The notes beneath the pieces are model-generated. The model was not told the DNA's origin. It saw only the letters and a list, made by a program, of their open reading frames with translations, and did no database searches. A DNA stretch of 64,000 nt, taken from positions 1,612,001 to 1,676,000 of the forward strand of contig OZ244980.1 in NCBI GenBank assembly GCA_965223035.1. Reading direction: 5' to 3'. The position numbers and the translations under genes were made by a program. The stretch comes from CAMDPA01 sp965223035 (GTDB taxonomy: Bacteria > Pseudomonadota > Alphaproteobacteria > Rhizobiales > Hyphomicrobiaceae). Numbering within the stretch: position 1 is the first letter of the stretch; each line of letters opens with the position of its first letter. Of this stretch, positions 27,538 to 36,869 are shown one piece after another.

Positions 27538-28809
27538 TCATGGCTTGCTGTTTCCCTTGAGCGGCGGCGGCTCGGGGGCGAGCGGCTCCACCAGATGATC
27601 GCGATCGGCCAGATCCGGGAACAGCCGCGGCCAGACCAGGGCCAGCCCGACCGCGGCCAAGCCGCCGATAATAACCGCCGGCACCGCGCCCAGCAGGCCG
27701 GCGATGGCCCCAGCCCGGAACTGGCTTAACTCGGCCGACGTGGTGATGAACAGCGAGTTCACCGCCGATACGCGGCCGCGCAAGACATCTGGCGTCTCGG
27801 TCTGCACCATCGTGTGGCGGATGACAACGCTGACCATGTCGGAGGCACCAACCACGATCAGGCACGCCAAAGACAGCCAGAAACTCTGCGAAAATCCGAA
27901 CAGAACAGTCGCCGCGCCGAACATCGCGACGGTGCGGAACAGTTTGGGTCCGGCGTTGCGCTTGACATAATCGTTGTTGGCCAGCCAGGCCGCCATCAAT
28001 ACCGCGCCGATCGCCGGGCCGGCGCGCAATAGGCCGAGGCCTAGCGGACCGACCTGCAGGATGTCCTTGGCAAAGATCGGTAGCAGCAAAACGACGCCGC
28101 CAAACAACACCACCATCGCGTCCAGTGAGACGGCGCCAAGCACCACTGGTTTGCGCCAGGTGAAGTCGAAGCCGGCAAGCAGCGATGAGAGGCTCAGCGG
28201 CGCCTTACCCGAACCACTCACGGATCGGTGCTTGATGGCCAGCGCCGCGAACGCCGATGACGCATAAAGCGCCGCGGCCAACATGAACGCCGCACGCGGA
28301 TCAATGGCGTAGACCAGCCCACCGATCGCCGGACCGAGGATTTGAGCGGTCTGAAATGCACCGGAGGCGAAGGCGACCGCGCGGGACAACAGGTCGGTGG
28401 GGACCAGCGCTGGGATGATCGCTTGCGCAGCCGGATTGTGAAACGCGCGCGAGGCGGCGGCGAACACGACGATGAGATAGATCGGCCAAACGCTGCCTGA
28501 GCCGGTCGCAATCAGCCACAGCAGCGCCAGGGCCGTCAGCGTCAACACGATGTCACAGGCGAACATGATGAGGCGCCGGTCGATGTGATCGGCGGCGTAG
28601 CCGGTGAACAGGGCCAGCGACAACGAGGGGGCAAGACCAGCCAGGCCCAGATAGCCCAAGGCCAACGGGCTCGATGTGACATCGTAGATGTACCAGCCGA
28701 TGGCGACGTTGACGATGTGCAGCGCCATGGTGACCGCGAACCGCGCGCCGCAGGCCAGCGCAAAGTCGCGGTGGCGCAGGGTCGACCAGCCCTCGAGCAT
28801 GGTTGGCAT
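27538..28809 (-). CDS. MFS transporter (EntS/MFS_3-like), paralogue of the next gene
   Basis: 423 residues from ATG 28809 (GAGG upstream; ATG 28800 is possible). It contains GYAADHIDRRLIMF and ETPDVLRGRVSAVNSLF, aligning block by block with the downstream MFS gene, including LLPIFAKDILQVGPLGLGLL. A tandem duplication is the simplest explanation. The exported compound cannot be inferred. Confidence 0.86.
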   Translation of the reverse strand: MPTMLEGWSTLRHRDFALACGARFAVTMALHIVNVAIGWYIYDVTSSPLALGYLGLAGLAPSLSLALFTGYAADHIDRRLIMFACDIVLTLTALALLWLIATGSGSVWPIYLIVVFAAASRAFHNPAAQAIIPALVPTDLLSRAVAFASGAFQTAQILGPAIGGLVYAIDPRAAFMLAAALYASSAFAALAIKHRSVSGSGKAPLSLSSLLAGFDFTWRKPVVLGAVSLDAMVVLFGGVVLLLPIFAKDILQVGPLGLGLLRAGPAIGAVLMAAWLANNDYVKRNAGPKLFRTVAMFGAATVLFGFSQSFWLSLACLIVVGASDMVSVVIRHTMVQTETPDVLRGRVSAVNSLFITTSAELSQFRAGAIAGLLGAVPAVIIGGLAAVGLALVWPRLFPDLADRDHLVEPLAPEPPPLKGNSKP

Positions 28810-29291
28810 GGGTTGGCCTCGGTTCTCAATCCACCCGGGGGCTCGGGGCTTCGCGCTCGACCAACCTGCGCCACATCGGATCTTGCACGGGCCCGACGTC
28901 ACGCGGCAAATCGCTCGGTCATCAAGCGCCGATCCTCCTTGCGCCGTGAACTGGGTCGGCCGATGCCGCCGCAACCTGGGGCGCGAGGATCAAGGGACGC
29001 GAGGCCGGTGATGGCAGAGGCCTCAAGCCCAGCTAAGCAAGATTGCCTGGCCCGCGCAATTGGTCGCCGCGGCCGCGGCCGCAAGCATGTCGGCCTTTGG
29101 CCGAACAGCCTTTTGCACAGCCGGGCAGTCCTGTCAGGTGGGATCGGTAGCACACCTGACACGCGTCGCTGGCGACATCAGCCGGTTCTACTGCGCAGCG
29201 CGGCCGCCAACGCCGTGCAGCGAATTGGTGGAACCGGCCGGCGCGGCGATACCGCCTGAGGCGCGTGTCATCTGGGAGCTCGGGGCATGGC

Positions 29292-29354
29292 TAGAGCAAC
29301 CTGCCTTTAATCGGAATCGGAACGATCCCGATTAAAGGCGCAAAGATGATCTAG
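29292..29354. repeat. Hybrid palindrome: module A with a module B right end
   Basis: The left side and stem are module A (TAGAGCAACCTGCCTTTAATC), but after CCGATTAAAGGC the sequence switches to GCAAAGATGATCTAG, the B terminus. It is the mirror case of the hybrid at 8682. Confidence 0.85.
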
Positions 29355-29722
29355 CAATCGGGTCGCTCGGGTGGGCCCGCTTCGCCACGCAACTCGGGAC
29401 CGGATCGTAATTGAAATCAGAAGCTTAGGGCGGGTGCCAGGCGGCCGAATGCAGCCATCGATGCCGCCGGCGCCCGTGCACGCCAGCAGCGGGAGTGTGA
29501 ACATGAACGGCAGATGAACGCGGCATTCAATCTCGGTTCAACGCCAGCGGCGTAGGGTGCAAGCAACCCTGAAACAAAGCTTCCCGGTGTGATCCCTGGG
29601 GCGTGAAACTCAGGGCAGCTTCCACGTTGGCGAGCAACTGGAGGTTTGTTTCACGTCCCCCCCTTCGCCTCGGTCATACCATAACCTCCCTCACCTTGAC
29701 AGTGACGCCCAAGCCGCGGCCC

Positions 29723-29861
29723 TAGGGCAGGCTGCAGTTCATCGGCATTGGAACGATCCCGATGAAAAAGCAGGACGTTGCTCTTTACTCTAAGAGCGAT
29801 CATCTTTGTACCTCAAATGGGAACCGGCCTTGCGGTTCCCAGTTATGGCACGGTGATCTAG
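29723..29861. repeat. Divergent module A + B palindromes
   Basis: A degraded A (ATCGGCATTGGAACGATCC core) is joined by TAAGAGCGATCATC to a B with CAAATGGGAACCGG and GGTTCCCAGTTATGG arms; both stems carry mismatches. Confidence 0.7.
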
Positions 29862-29999
29862 CTGCTTGACCAGGTCCACCGTGCGGGTCGGGCCGGGCAC
29901 GCGGCGCGTTCGTGGCCATTGACCTGGGGCCGTCGATGGGCCACCGATGTGGTGATTGCCTGCGCGCGGCGCGTTGGCATGCTTGCGATGGAGCTTGGC

Positions 30000-31049
30000 G
30001 TGGAGTTTGGTGTTCAGTTTTTTCCCGTGGTGGCACCGCACGAGAAATCAGCCGCCCAGTATTGGAGCGAGAGCCTGGCTCTGACGGCGCTGTGCGATGA
30101 GCTCGGCTACACCTCCGTGCGCACCGTCGAGCACTACTTCCATCGTTATGGGGGATTGTCGCCATCGCCGCTGACGTTCCTGGCCGCTGCGGCCATGCGC
30201 ACGCAACAAGCGCGGCTGATCACCGGAGCCTGCCTGCCGGTGTTCAATCATCCGCTGCAGTTGGCCAGCGAGATCGGCATGGTCGACGCGATTTCCGGCG
30301 GGCGGCTTGAGGTTGGCTTGGCGCGGGCGTTCCTGCCGCTGGAATTTGTGCGGTTCGGCATCAGCCTCGATGAGAGCGTCGCGCGCTATGAAGAAGGTGC
30401 GGCCATCATCAAGCGACTGCTGAGCGAGGAGAACGTCTCGTTCGCAGGCCGATTTCACAGCTTCAAGGAGACCACCACCCTGCCGCGGCCCACACAAAAG
30501 CCGCATCCGCCGCTGTGGACGGCCGCGGTTGGCACGCCGTCCAGCTTCGAACGGGCGGGTCGCGACGGCGTCGGCATCATGGCGATCCCGATGACCGGGG
30601 GCAGGATGCGCGAGTTGCTGGATATCTACCGCAACGCCTGGTCCGCGGCCGGCCATCCGGGCAAGGGTCGCATCATGCTCGCTATGCATATGTACTGTGC
30701 GCCGACCGAGGCCCAGGCGCGGGCCGATAGCGAGGACGATCTCAACTACTATTTGCGGTCGGTGGTCGAGGCCGCCAGTGATTGGACCGCAGGCGCGTCG
30801 ACCAAGGACTATCCGGGCTATGACAAACTGATCGCCGAGTTCGCCAAGGAGACCTGGGAAAGCCAAGTCGATAAGGGCGTGGCCTGGGTCGGTACGCCGG
30901 ATCGGCTGGTCGAGATGATCGGCAGCTATGCGGAACAGGTCGGCGGCTGGGATATCGCCTCGTTGCAGGTCAACTTCGGCACCATGTCGCAGGCCAAGGC
31001 CGAAGCCTCCATGCGGCTGTTCGCAAAAGAGGTGATGCCGCGGGTTTAA
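30000..31049 (+). CDS. LLM-class flavin-dependent oxidoreductase (luciferase-like)
   Basis: 349 residues from the GTG at 30000, which is preceded by GGAG at a spacing of 6 and gives the family-typical start (M)EFGVQFFPV; ATGs at 29979 and 29988 lack a ribosome site. Conserved segments include SVRTVEHYF, LITGACLPVFNHPLQLASEIGM, VDAISGGRLEVGLARAF and WVGTPDRLVEMI. It would use reduced FMN or F420-like cofactor in an oxidation; substrate unknown. It is not part of an evident operon. Confidence 0.86.
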   Translation: MEFGVQFFPVVAPHEKSAAQYWSESLALTALCDELGYTSVRTVEHYFHRYGGLSPSPLTFLAAAAMRTQQARLITGACLPVFNHPLQLASEIGMVDAISGGRLEVGLARAFLPLEFVRFGISLDESVARYEEGAAIIKRLLSEENVSFAGRFHSFKETTTLPRPTQKPHPPLWTAAVGTPSSFERAGRDGVGIMAIPMTGGRMRELLDIYRNAWSAAGHPGKGRIMLAMHMYCAPTEAQARADSEDDLNYYLRSVVEAASDWTAGASTKDYPGYDKLIAEFAKETWESQVDKGVAWVGTPDRLVEMIGSYAEQVGGWDIASLQVNFGTMSQAKAEASMRLFAKEVMPRV

Positions 31050-31503
31050 GCGTTGACGGCTGGGACGTGCCGCGCCTCGGCTGTTGACCGGGCGTTGGCC
31101 ATGCCCTGGCCGGACGTCACGCCGAGCCTTCGGGCAAGCAGATCGGACAGCGCCGCAACGCCAAGCAGTGGTTGACCTGTGAAGGCCACTCCCCGTGGCT
31201 CGTCATCCGCGAAGGTGGAATCGTTGATCATCACTGTAGCAGTGCCCGCTCATGACGCGCCCGGCGGCGCGCGCCGTGAGGAGGTTCGGTGCCGAAGCGA
31301 CGATGGCCACGGCTGCGCTGAGCAGAATGAGTGCCGTTCAGCTTTATCTCCGCCCAACGGCGACAGGCGGACACCGGGGGGCTCACATCTAGACCAATGC
31401 CAAGCCATCCAACGTTCTGTTTACCAACTAAATTTCAAGTTTCGTAACGTGCCGGTTGTTTTATGGCTGATTATTTTTTCTCATTTTATGCAGCTGGTTG
31501 CCA
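31050..31503. other. Intergenic region, possible gene remnant
   Basis: A 62-codon minus-strand frame (31046-31234, starting MMINDSTFADDE) has no ribosome site or family I recognise. Toward 31503 the base composition becomes AT-rich, marking the start of the low-GC patch. Confidence 0.35.
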
Positions 31504-32922
31504 ATGCGACAGATTTTGTTGGAAATAATCACCACCTTTCAAGACGTAGGCCGGATCGCCACCTTTCGTTCGGTGGCGAGCAGGAAAGAGCCCGTCAGAC
31601 CCGCCACCGTTGTGCTGCTCATCACAGTCGCAATGGTTGCCGTCGCTGGGTTGGAAGCGGCGGCGGCCGGCAGCGATCTTAAGCTCAACGTTGACGGATT
31701 TGTCTCGGGCATCGCCTCGTGGACTGTTTTGGGTGTGCTGCTTGTATGCGTGGGCGCGGGCTCGATAAACGTTCCGCTGTCTCGTGTCGTCGCCAACTTG
31801 GCGGTCGTTGGTACGCTGTTCGTTGCCGCGAACATCCTAGAAGCGACATTGGGTGAGACAATTGGTCGTGAGCTGTTCGGCTTAAGCGAGTTTGAGATCG
31901 GTATGGCCAAATTGGTCATCGTTCTCGGTCTCTTTCTCTGGTACTTTGCCGCGGTGTGGTGGATGGGACGTAAAATTTGGCGGGGGCAGCTCAGGTTGCC
32001 AGGATTGCGCCTGCTTGCCGTATTCATTCTGTCAATGTTCCTGGTGCCGTATGAGCCCATGGTTCATGGCTCGGCCACCGCATGGATCAGGTACGATGTA
32101 TGGTATCTGGCTAGCCAGGTTGTCGATGACAGTTCGGAAACACCAAGGTCCAAGCAACGTAAAAGGGTCGACGTTGAAAGGGCCTACCATCGCCAGCACG
32201 CCCTGGTGCGTGACGCCCTGGCCGCGATTAAGGCATCACCGGCCGAGAGAACCCAGATGTACTTTGTCGGCGCCGCGCCATTTGCGACCCAGGACGTTTT
32301 CAAGCGCGAAGTGTTGGGCGCGCAAGCCATATTCGACGAACATTTTAATACAAGCAACCGCTCAATCATTCTGATCAATCATCGAGATTCTGTTAAGACC
32401 ATCGCCATGGCGAGCGTTTCCAATCTGAGGGCCGTGATCAACGGCGTGGCTGAACGCATGGATATCGATAAAGACGTGTTAGTCTTGTTTATCACGTCGC
32501 ATGGCAGTGAAGATCGGTTGACGTTTCATTTTCCGCGTTTTGCGCTGAATGATCTGACGCCGACGGAGCTGTCGTCGATGCTGGCTCAATCCAGAATTAA
32601 AAATAGAATTATCATCTTATCTGCATGCTATTCTGGAAGCTTTATTTCTGAACTCGCCGACGAGAACACGCTGATCATGACGGCCGCCGCCGCGGATAAG
32701 ACATCATTTGGTTGCGCGAACGATGCCGACTGGACCTTTTTTGGCGACGCATTGTTCAATCACGGACTGCGCTCGACACAATCGATCACGGACGCGTTTC
32801 ACATGGCGCGGAAACTCGTTAAGCAGAGGGAGGAAAAGGAAGGGCTCGCTTCATCGGAGCCACAAATCTCGGTCGGTTCGAATATAGCGCGCTTGCTCAG
32901 TGATCTCGCCCATGGAAGCTAG
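31504..32922 (+). CDS. Membrane-anchored C13 (legumain-type) caspase-fold peptidase
   Basis: 472 residues from ATG 31504 (a TTG two codons upstream is in frame). Residues 20-180 contain about five hydrophobic helices. The C-terminal half has the clan CD dyad: His333 in LFITSHGSEDR and Cys375 in IILSACYSGSF, each after a hydrophobic strand, as in the Peptidase_C13 family. The active site should face either side of the membrane depending on topology, which I cannot fix. Codon use is clearly more AT-rich than in neighbours (for example around 32590-32625), suggesting acquisition. No gasdermin-like or toxin partner is adjacent. Substrate and role are unknown. Confidence 0.8.
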   Translation: MRQILLEIITTFQDVGRIATFRSVASRKEPVRPATVVLLITVAMVAVAGLEAAAAGSDLKLNVDGFVSGIASWTVLGVLLVCVGAGSINVPLSRVVANLAVVGTLFVAANILEATLGETIGRELFGLSEFEIGMAKLVIVLGLFLWYFAAVWWMGRKIWRGQLRLPGLRLLAVFILSMFLVPYEPMVHGSATAWIRYDVWYLASQVVDDSSETPRSKQRKRVDVERAYHRQHALVRDALAAIKASPAERTQMYFVGAAPFATQDVFKREVLGAQAIFDEHFNTSNRSIILINHRDSVKTIAMASVSNLRAVINGVAERMDIDKDVLVLFITSHGSEDRLTFHFPRFALNDLTPTELSSMLAQSRIKNRIIILSACYSGSFISELADENTLIMTAAAADKTSFGCANDADWTFFGDALFNHGLRSTQSITDAFHMARKLVKQREEKEGLASSEPQISVGSNIARLLSDLAHGS

Positions 32923-33052
32923 ATCCCTTCCGCCTTAGACGAACACGCCTTGCCGGCCGCTCCCCTGCCAACCACCCGAACATCATGATATTGGGTGGCC
33001 CGGTGGAGGCAAGGGCGGGCGCGCGGGATGGTTCCAGCCTACCCTGAAACAC
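32923..33052. repeat. Dispersed palindrome, module C
   Basis: Begins TCCCTTCCGCCTTAGACGAA and ends GGGATGGTTCCAGCCTACCC; it starts immediately at the peptidase stop codon. Confidence 0.7.
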
Positions 33053-33214
33053 CCGACCAAACTGTTGAATTTCGCGCCTGGCGGATGCTTGCGAACATCG
33101 GCCCGTGTTCGCGTGATGGCGTGCCGGCGTGCCGGCGGCGATGGAGCCTGCGATGCGGGGATGGACAGCCCGTCAGGTGCGGCTCGGTGAGCCTTAACAG
33201 CGCGTGCCAAGCAG

Positions 33215-33583
33215 ACATCTGCTGCGCGTTATCAAGGCGGTTGTCGATGCTGCGCTGATCTCACTGGACGGCGGGTTTGAAGCGCTTTGTGGCAGGACGG
33301 GCCGCTCGTCGTTCGCCCTGATGCCCGCCCTGATGGCTGCCCTGACGCTCGCCACGCCGCCCTGACGACGACCGGCGAGCGGCGGCGCTCGCTGGTTGAC
33401 GGCGGCACCCGGTGCCATGCCGGCTACGCCGCCTCGCAGCGCGTGCGCAAACGCATCGAAGCAGCATTCGGCTGGGCCAGAACGATCGCAGGGCTCGGCG
33501 AGACGCAACGGCGCGGCACAAAGCGCGTCGGCTTCCAGTTCACGTTCGCGATGGCCAATCTTGCGCCGGTTCCAAACCTCTGA
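33215..33583 (+). pseudogene. Internally deleted IS5-family transposase remnant
   Basis: Positions 33215-33320 translate to HLLRVIKAVVDAALISLDGG... FEALCGRTGRSSFA, matching the N terminus of IS5-group transposases ('HPLR.I..ivD..L..L...FE.LYA.TGRPSI.PE'). After a frame change, 33400-33583 gives HAGYAASQRVRKRIEAAFGW and ERVGF-like RGTKRVGFQFTFAMANL, the family's C terminus. The DDE catalytic core between them is missing, so the element is dead. No terminal inverted repeats were found. Confidence 0.75.
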
Positions 33584-33981
33584 TCGCAGGTTACGGACCT
33601 TGTTGCCGTGTTCGAAGCCGGAGGACGGACCCCAAAATAATATACCGCGCGGCTGCGGACGGCGGCCGTTGCGCGGGTCCGCACCGTGCCCGCCGACAAC
33701 CCGAGCGCGACCCCACCTGGTGGCAATGCGTAGGCCGTCACCGCGCGCTGCCGTGGATAATTCACAGGCCATTGTTGGCTATGACAAAGTCTCGACAATC
33801 GCCTAAGATGGGAGGTTCAGATTAGCCTAATTGCGGCATCGGCGAAGACTGAGGCCGCCACCATTTTTTTTTCGATTGACAGCGCCACCATTTAGCGAGG
33901 CGCGGCCTCCGGCCAGGCCCAAAATGCATTTCGCCTCGAGCCTTGCAGCCGCGCGAAGCCCTACGAGTTTTGTGCAACGCC
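33584..33981. other. Intergenic region upstream of the LysR gene
   Basis: No gene is visible. A run of eight or nine T residues followed by CGATTGACAGCG lies at about 33864-33882, in the likely promoter region of the LysR gene. Confidence 0.4.
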
Positions 33982-34893
33982 ATGAACATTCAGGACCTTC
34001 GCATTTTCGCGCGCGTCGCGGCCGTCCAGAACATCTCTGCCGTCGCGGCCGAGTTGCAGCTTACGCCCGGGACCGTCTCCAAACGCATTCAAGCATTGGA
34101 AAATGAGTTCAAAGCCAGGCTCCTAGATCGCACGACGCGGTCAATGCGGTTGACCCAAGAAGGCCATTTGGCGCTCGCGCATATCCTGCAAAGTCTGCAG
34201 GCATTCGACTTGGCGCACGACACCGTGAGTTCATGCGCGGGACAACCGGCTGGCAGGCTTAGGGTGTCTGCGCCTACAGCCTTGTCGCGCAGCGTCGTTG
34301 CCCCTGCCGTGTTGAGCTTCATCGAAGTCTATCCAGCCATCAATCTGCGTCTTGATGTGACCGATCGCGTCGTCAACTTGCAGGAGGAGGATTACGACGC
34401 GGCGATCCGAACCGGTGCGCTGCACGACAGCTCGCTAAAGGCGAAGCGGATAGCCATCGATCGCATGATCTTGGTTGCGTCCCCCCAATACATTGAGCGT
34501 TTCGGTGCACCGACCAGTGCTGAGGCTTTGATGGACCATCACTGCTTGGTGCACCGCGACGACTGCGGTTGGACGCTGTTGCGCGGATCTCAGCAATGGA
34601 TGGTGAGCGTGACGGCGCGCCTGCGCTCGGACTGCAACGAGATGTTGCACCGGGCGGCGATGGACGGTGTTGGCATACTCCGCACATCAGAAATCGCCGT
34701 TTGGGATGAACTGTTGACCGGCCAATTCGTGCATGTGCTTCCCGATCACGAGCTTGCATCGGGCGCTGGCGTTTGGGTGGTCTATCCCAACGCCAAGCAT
34801 GCCATGGTGCGCTTGCGGGTGTTCATCGATCATTTGGCGGAGCAGTGCCGCACTCTACGGGTACCGGCCACACCCCCGTTGGCGGCGGCATGA
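33982..34893 (+). CDS. LysR-family transcriptional regulator
   Basis: 303 residues from ATG 33982. The helix-turn-helix spans residues 1-60 (MNIQDLRIFARVAAVQNISA, then LTPGTVSKRIQALENEFKARLLDRTTRSMRLT), followed by the periplasmic-binding-protein-like effector domain with GRLRVSAPTALSRSVVAPAVL and DYDAAIRTGALHDSSLKAKRI. The type resembles the CrgA/AaeR-like group. No target gene is adjacent in the usual divergent arrangement, and the inducer is unknown. Confidence 0.9.
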   Translation: MNIQDLRIFARVAAVQNISAVAAELQLTPGTVSKRIQALENEFKARLLDRTTRSMRLTQEGHLALAHILQSLQAFDLAHDTVSSCAGQPAGRLRVSAPTALSRSVVAPAVLSFIEVYPAINLRLDVTDRVVNLQEEDYDAAIRTGALHDSSLKAKRIAIDRMILVASPQYIERFGAPTSAEALMDHHCLVHRDDCGWTLLRGSQQWMVSVTARLRSDCNEMLHRAAMDGVGILRTSEIAVWDELLTGQFVHVLPDHELASGAGVWVVYPNAKHAMVRLRVFIDHLAEQCRTLRVPATPPLAAA

Positions 34894-34981
34894 GCAGGTT
34901 GCTCTCCACTAAAGAGGGTTCACCTTTGTGCCATAAATGGGAACCGGCTTTGCGGTTCCCATTCAACGCGCGATGATCTAG
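34892..34981. repeat. Truncated module A end plus module B
   Basis: Starts within the LysR stop codon with GAGCAGGTTGCTCT, then a B hairpin with arms AAATGGGAACCGG and CGGTTCCCATT, ending GATGATCTAG. Confidence 0.75.
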
Positions 34982-35097
34982 CGTTTCAGCCCGGGCTGAC
35001 ACGCCGAAGGCGGAGACGATCTCGAGTGCTGGCGGCGATTGTCCTGGACCATCCGACGCGGGCTCCAACGCGCTCGATAGCTGGCCGTTGATGCGGT

Positions 35098-36066
35098 TTA
35101 GCGATTGACCCGCACCAGCACCCCGCCGATCGCATGGTGTGTCTTGAGTGTCGTTTGCAGCGTCCCACGCGGCGGCTTCTCCCCCGATAGCCAGGCGGTC
35201 AGTTGTCGCCACAGATCGGTGACCAGCAGCCAACCGTTAACGACGCCTGACAACGGCACGTCATAGGGCGCGTAGCTGTATTTGTACTCGAAGAACAGCG
35301 AGATACGGCCCAGCCGGATTTCCAGGCCAGCGAGGGCCTGGCCGACCAATCCGGTATATTGGTATTCGTAGGTGCGCCCATTTTCCGAGCGCAGTGCGAC
35401 CTCGGTATGCGGCAGCGAAATGCCCCCGCCGATCCCCAGGTACGGGCTGATGTGGGGAACGAACAGACCTAACCGGGCCATGCCGTTGAACGTCACCATG
35501 TTGTGGCCATGGCTGAACTCCAGGTGCTTGAACACATCGCGCATCCGCGCCTTGGCCGGTAGCGGTCTGCCGTCCGCCGTCCCGCTGAACGTTCCGATGT
35601 CGTCATAATTGGCGATCGCCTTAGCGTGGGTGAAGTCGATCATGGCGCCAAACCGTGAGCCTTCCGGCCAAGCGATGCCGCGCACACCATAGTATATCGG
35701 CGCCTTGAACGGTCGGCCAATCCATGAGAAGTCCTTCACCGTCATGTCGGTGCGGGCCCGATCGCGGATCGTTACCGTGCTGGGATGGGTATAGGCAACG
35801 CCACTATAGCCGCCGATCAGGAACCGCCGATCCAACCCGGACAGCGCCGACCCGGTCGGGGTTGCCGGCCGAGCCGAGCCAGCCGCCTCCGGGCCGCCGG
35901 CGTCAGCCATGTCCGCAATCGTCGTGCCACCGGTGTCGAGCCATCGCGGTGCGGCGAGCAGCAATGCGGCGATGCCGATCGCCGCGCAGACCTTGGCGGT
36001 CCGATCGCCGCGCACATGACGCCACGGTGCGCTCGCGCAGGTCCGTGCCAGTGTTGTGTGCCCCAT
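35098..36066 (-). CDS. Outer-membrane beta-barrel protein, LpxQ-like (lipid A oxidase type), tentative
   Basis: 322 residues with a basic, hydrophobic N-terminal export signal and then alternating strands ending in an aromatic-poor terminus VLVRVNR. Segments IGGYSGVAYTHPSTVTIRD, TDMTVKDFSWIGRPFKAPIY and FGAMIDFTHAKAIA, LEFSHGHNMVTFNG resemble, from memory, alphaproteobacterial outer-membrane proteins annotated as lipid A oxidase (LpxQ), which oxidises a lipid A glucosamine in Rhizobium. I cannot verify the active-site residues, so the function is a proposal. GAGGGGG lies upstream of the ATG. It is a single gene. Confidence 0.55.
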   Translation of the reverse strand: MGHTTLARTCASAPWRHVRGDRTAKVCAAIGIAALLLAAPRWLDTGGTTIADMADAGGPEAAGSARPATPTGSALSGLDRRFLIGGYSGVAYTHPSTVTIRDRARTDMTVKDFSWIGRPFKAPIYYGVRGIAWPEGSRFGAMIDFTHAKAIANYDDIGTFSGTADGRPLPAKARMRDVFKHLEFSHGHNMVTFNGMARLGLFVPHISPYLGIGGGISLPHTEVALRSENGRTYEYQYTGLVGQALAGLEIRLGRISLFFEYKYSYAPYDVPLSGVVNGWLLVTDLWRQLTAWLSGEKPPRGTLQTTLKTHHAIGGVLVRVNR

Positions 36067-36102
36067 CGACCAACCCCCTCGCTGTTCGCCAAGCTCGCCT
36101 CG

Positions 36103-36233
36103 TTCATTTCCGCCTCAGGCGGATCAGCCGTGCCGGCCCGCTCCCCAGCCCGCTCCTCACTGGCCACCCAGAACGTCAGCCGTTGCATGGCCGGGCGGGG
36201 GAGCGGGATGGTTCCAGCAGCCTCTGAAACGCC
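36103..36233. repeat. Dispersed palindrome, module C
   Basis: Well preserved: starts ATTTCCGCCTCAGGCGGAT, ends GGGATGGTTCCAGCAGCCTC with TGAAACGCC. It lies upstream of the LpxQ-like gene; the following bases to 36395 show no gene. Confidence 0.75.
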
Positions 36234-36395
36234 ATTATGAGCACCGGCTACGTTGGTGGGTATTGGCGGCTGCCATGGTCGAACGGTCCAACTGGCCTCC
36301 GGCTGAGTGTGATTATGATAGCGCGGCCCGTGGTTGCGCTGGATCAAGGTTTGAGCGAATGTGCACAGGCAAATGCCGGCAATCGATTCGCAGCC

Positions 36396-36869
36396 TCAGG
36401 AAATCGCGCCGCGATCGCAGGTGTGACGCGCATTGTCTCGCCACATCCGCCCGTTCCACGCCATGTCTTCCGCAGGCGGTGGTCGTGGGGGCAGGTTGTC
36501 GCCGATGCTTGCGGTGTAAAGCTCGTAGCAATTGGGTCCGCGTTTGACGATGCGGAAACATCCCCCCTGCATTGGTTCGGCGTAGCTGAAGCAGAACAGC
36601 TCACCGGCAATGCGCCACCGGCCCAACCGACGCATGCCGCGTTCCCGATAATCGGTGCGGCCGTCTTGTTCGATCACCTCACTCCAGGCCAGACCCCCTG
36701 GATAGACGCCAGTGAGCTTGAGCCCGACGAGTTCGGCTCGGATTTGATGCTCTTGCATCCACACGCCGGCCGCCTCGGCCGTCGGTGGCGCCGCAACGCC
36801 GGCCAACCCCACCTGCAACCACGCCAGGGACAGGACAAGGATATGCCGGATGTGCAGGCCCAGACTCAT
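36396..36869 (-). CDS. Small exported protein of unknown function
   Basis: 157 residues. A signal peptide (LSLAWLQVGLAGVAAPPTAEA) precedes a compact domain with TGVYPGGLAWSEVIEQDGRT, RRLGRWRIAGELFCFSY and GGCFRIVKRGPNCYELY. The alternating tryptophans and three cysteines resemble uncharacterised alphaproteobacterial periplasmic proteins of the DUF995 kind, but I cannot confirm the family. GAGGA lies just before the ATG at 36869. Confidence 0.65.
   Translation of the reverse strand: MSLGLHIRHILVLSLAWLQVGLAGVAAPPTAEAAGVWMQEHQIRAELVGLKLTGVYPGGLAWSEVIEQDGRTDYRERGMRRLGRWRIAGELFCFSYAEPMQGGCFRIVKRGPNCYELYTASIGDNLPPRPPPAEDMAWNGRMWRDNARHTCDRGAIS

Larger units (their letters stand above)
28810..29999. 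other. Long intergenic region with two A/B repeats
   Basis: Apart from repeats at 29292-29354 and 29723-29861, this 1.2-kb stretch has no gene I can support. A run GTGAAAC...GTTTCACG at 29604-29657 forms a loose inverted repeat. A module-C-like fragment (ATACCGCCTGAGGCGCG) precedes 29292. It may be decayed coding sequence. Confidence 0.45.

Noticed and set aside
31046..31234. Small minus-strand gene starting MMINDSTFADDE
   Set aside because: No ribosome site, no recognised family and low complexity; listed only as a possible remnant.
31504..32922. Gasdermin or caspase-type cell-death defence operon
   Set aside because: The C13 peptidase has no gasdermin-like or toxin gene beside it; the idea cannot be supported from this sequence.
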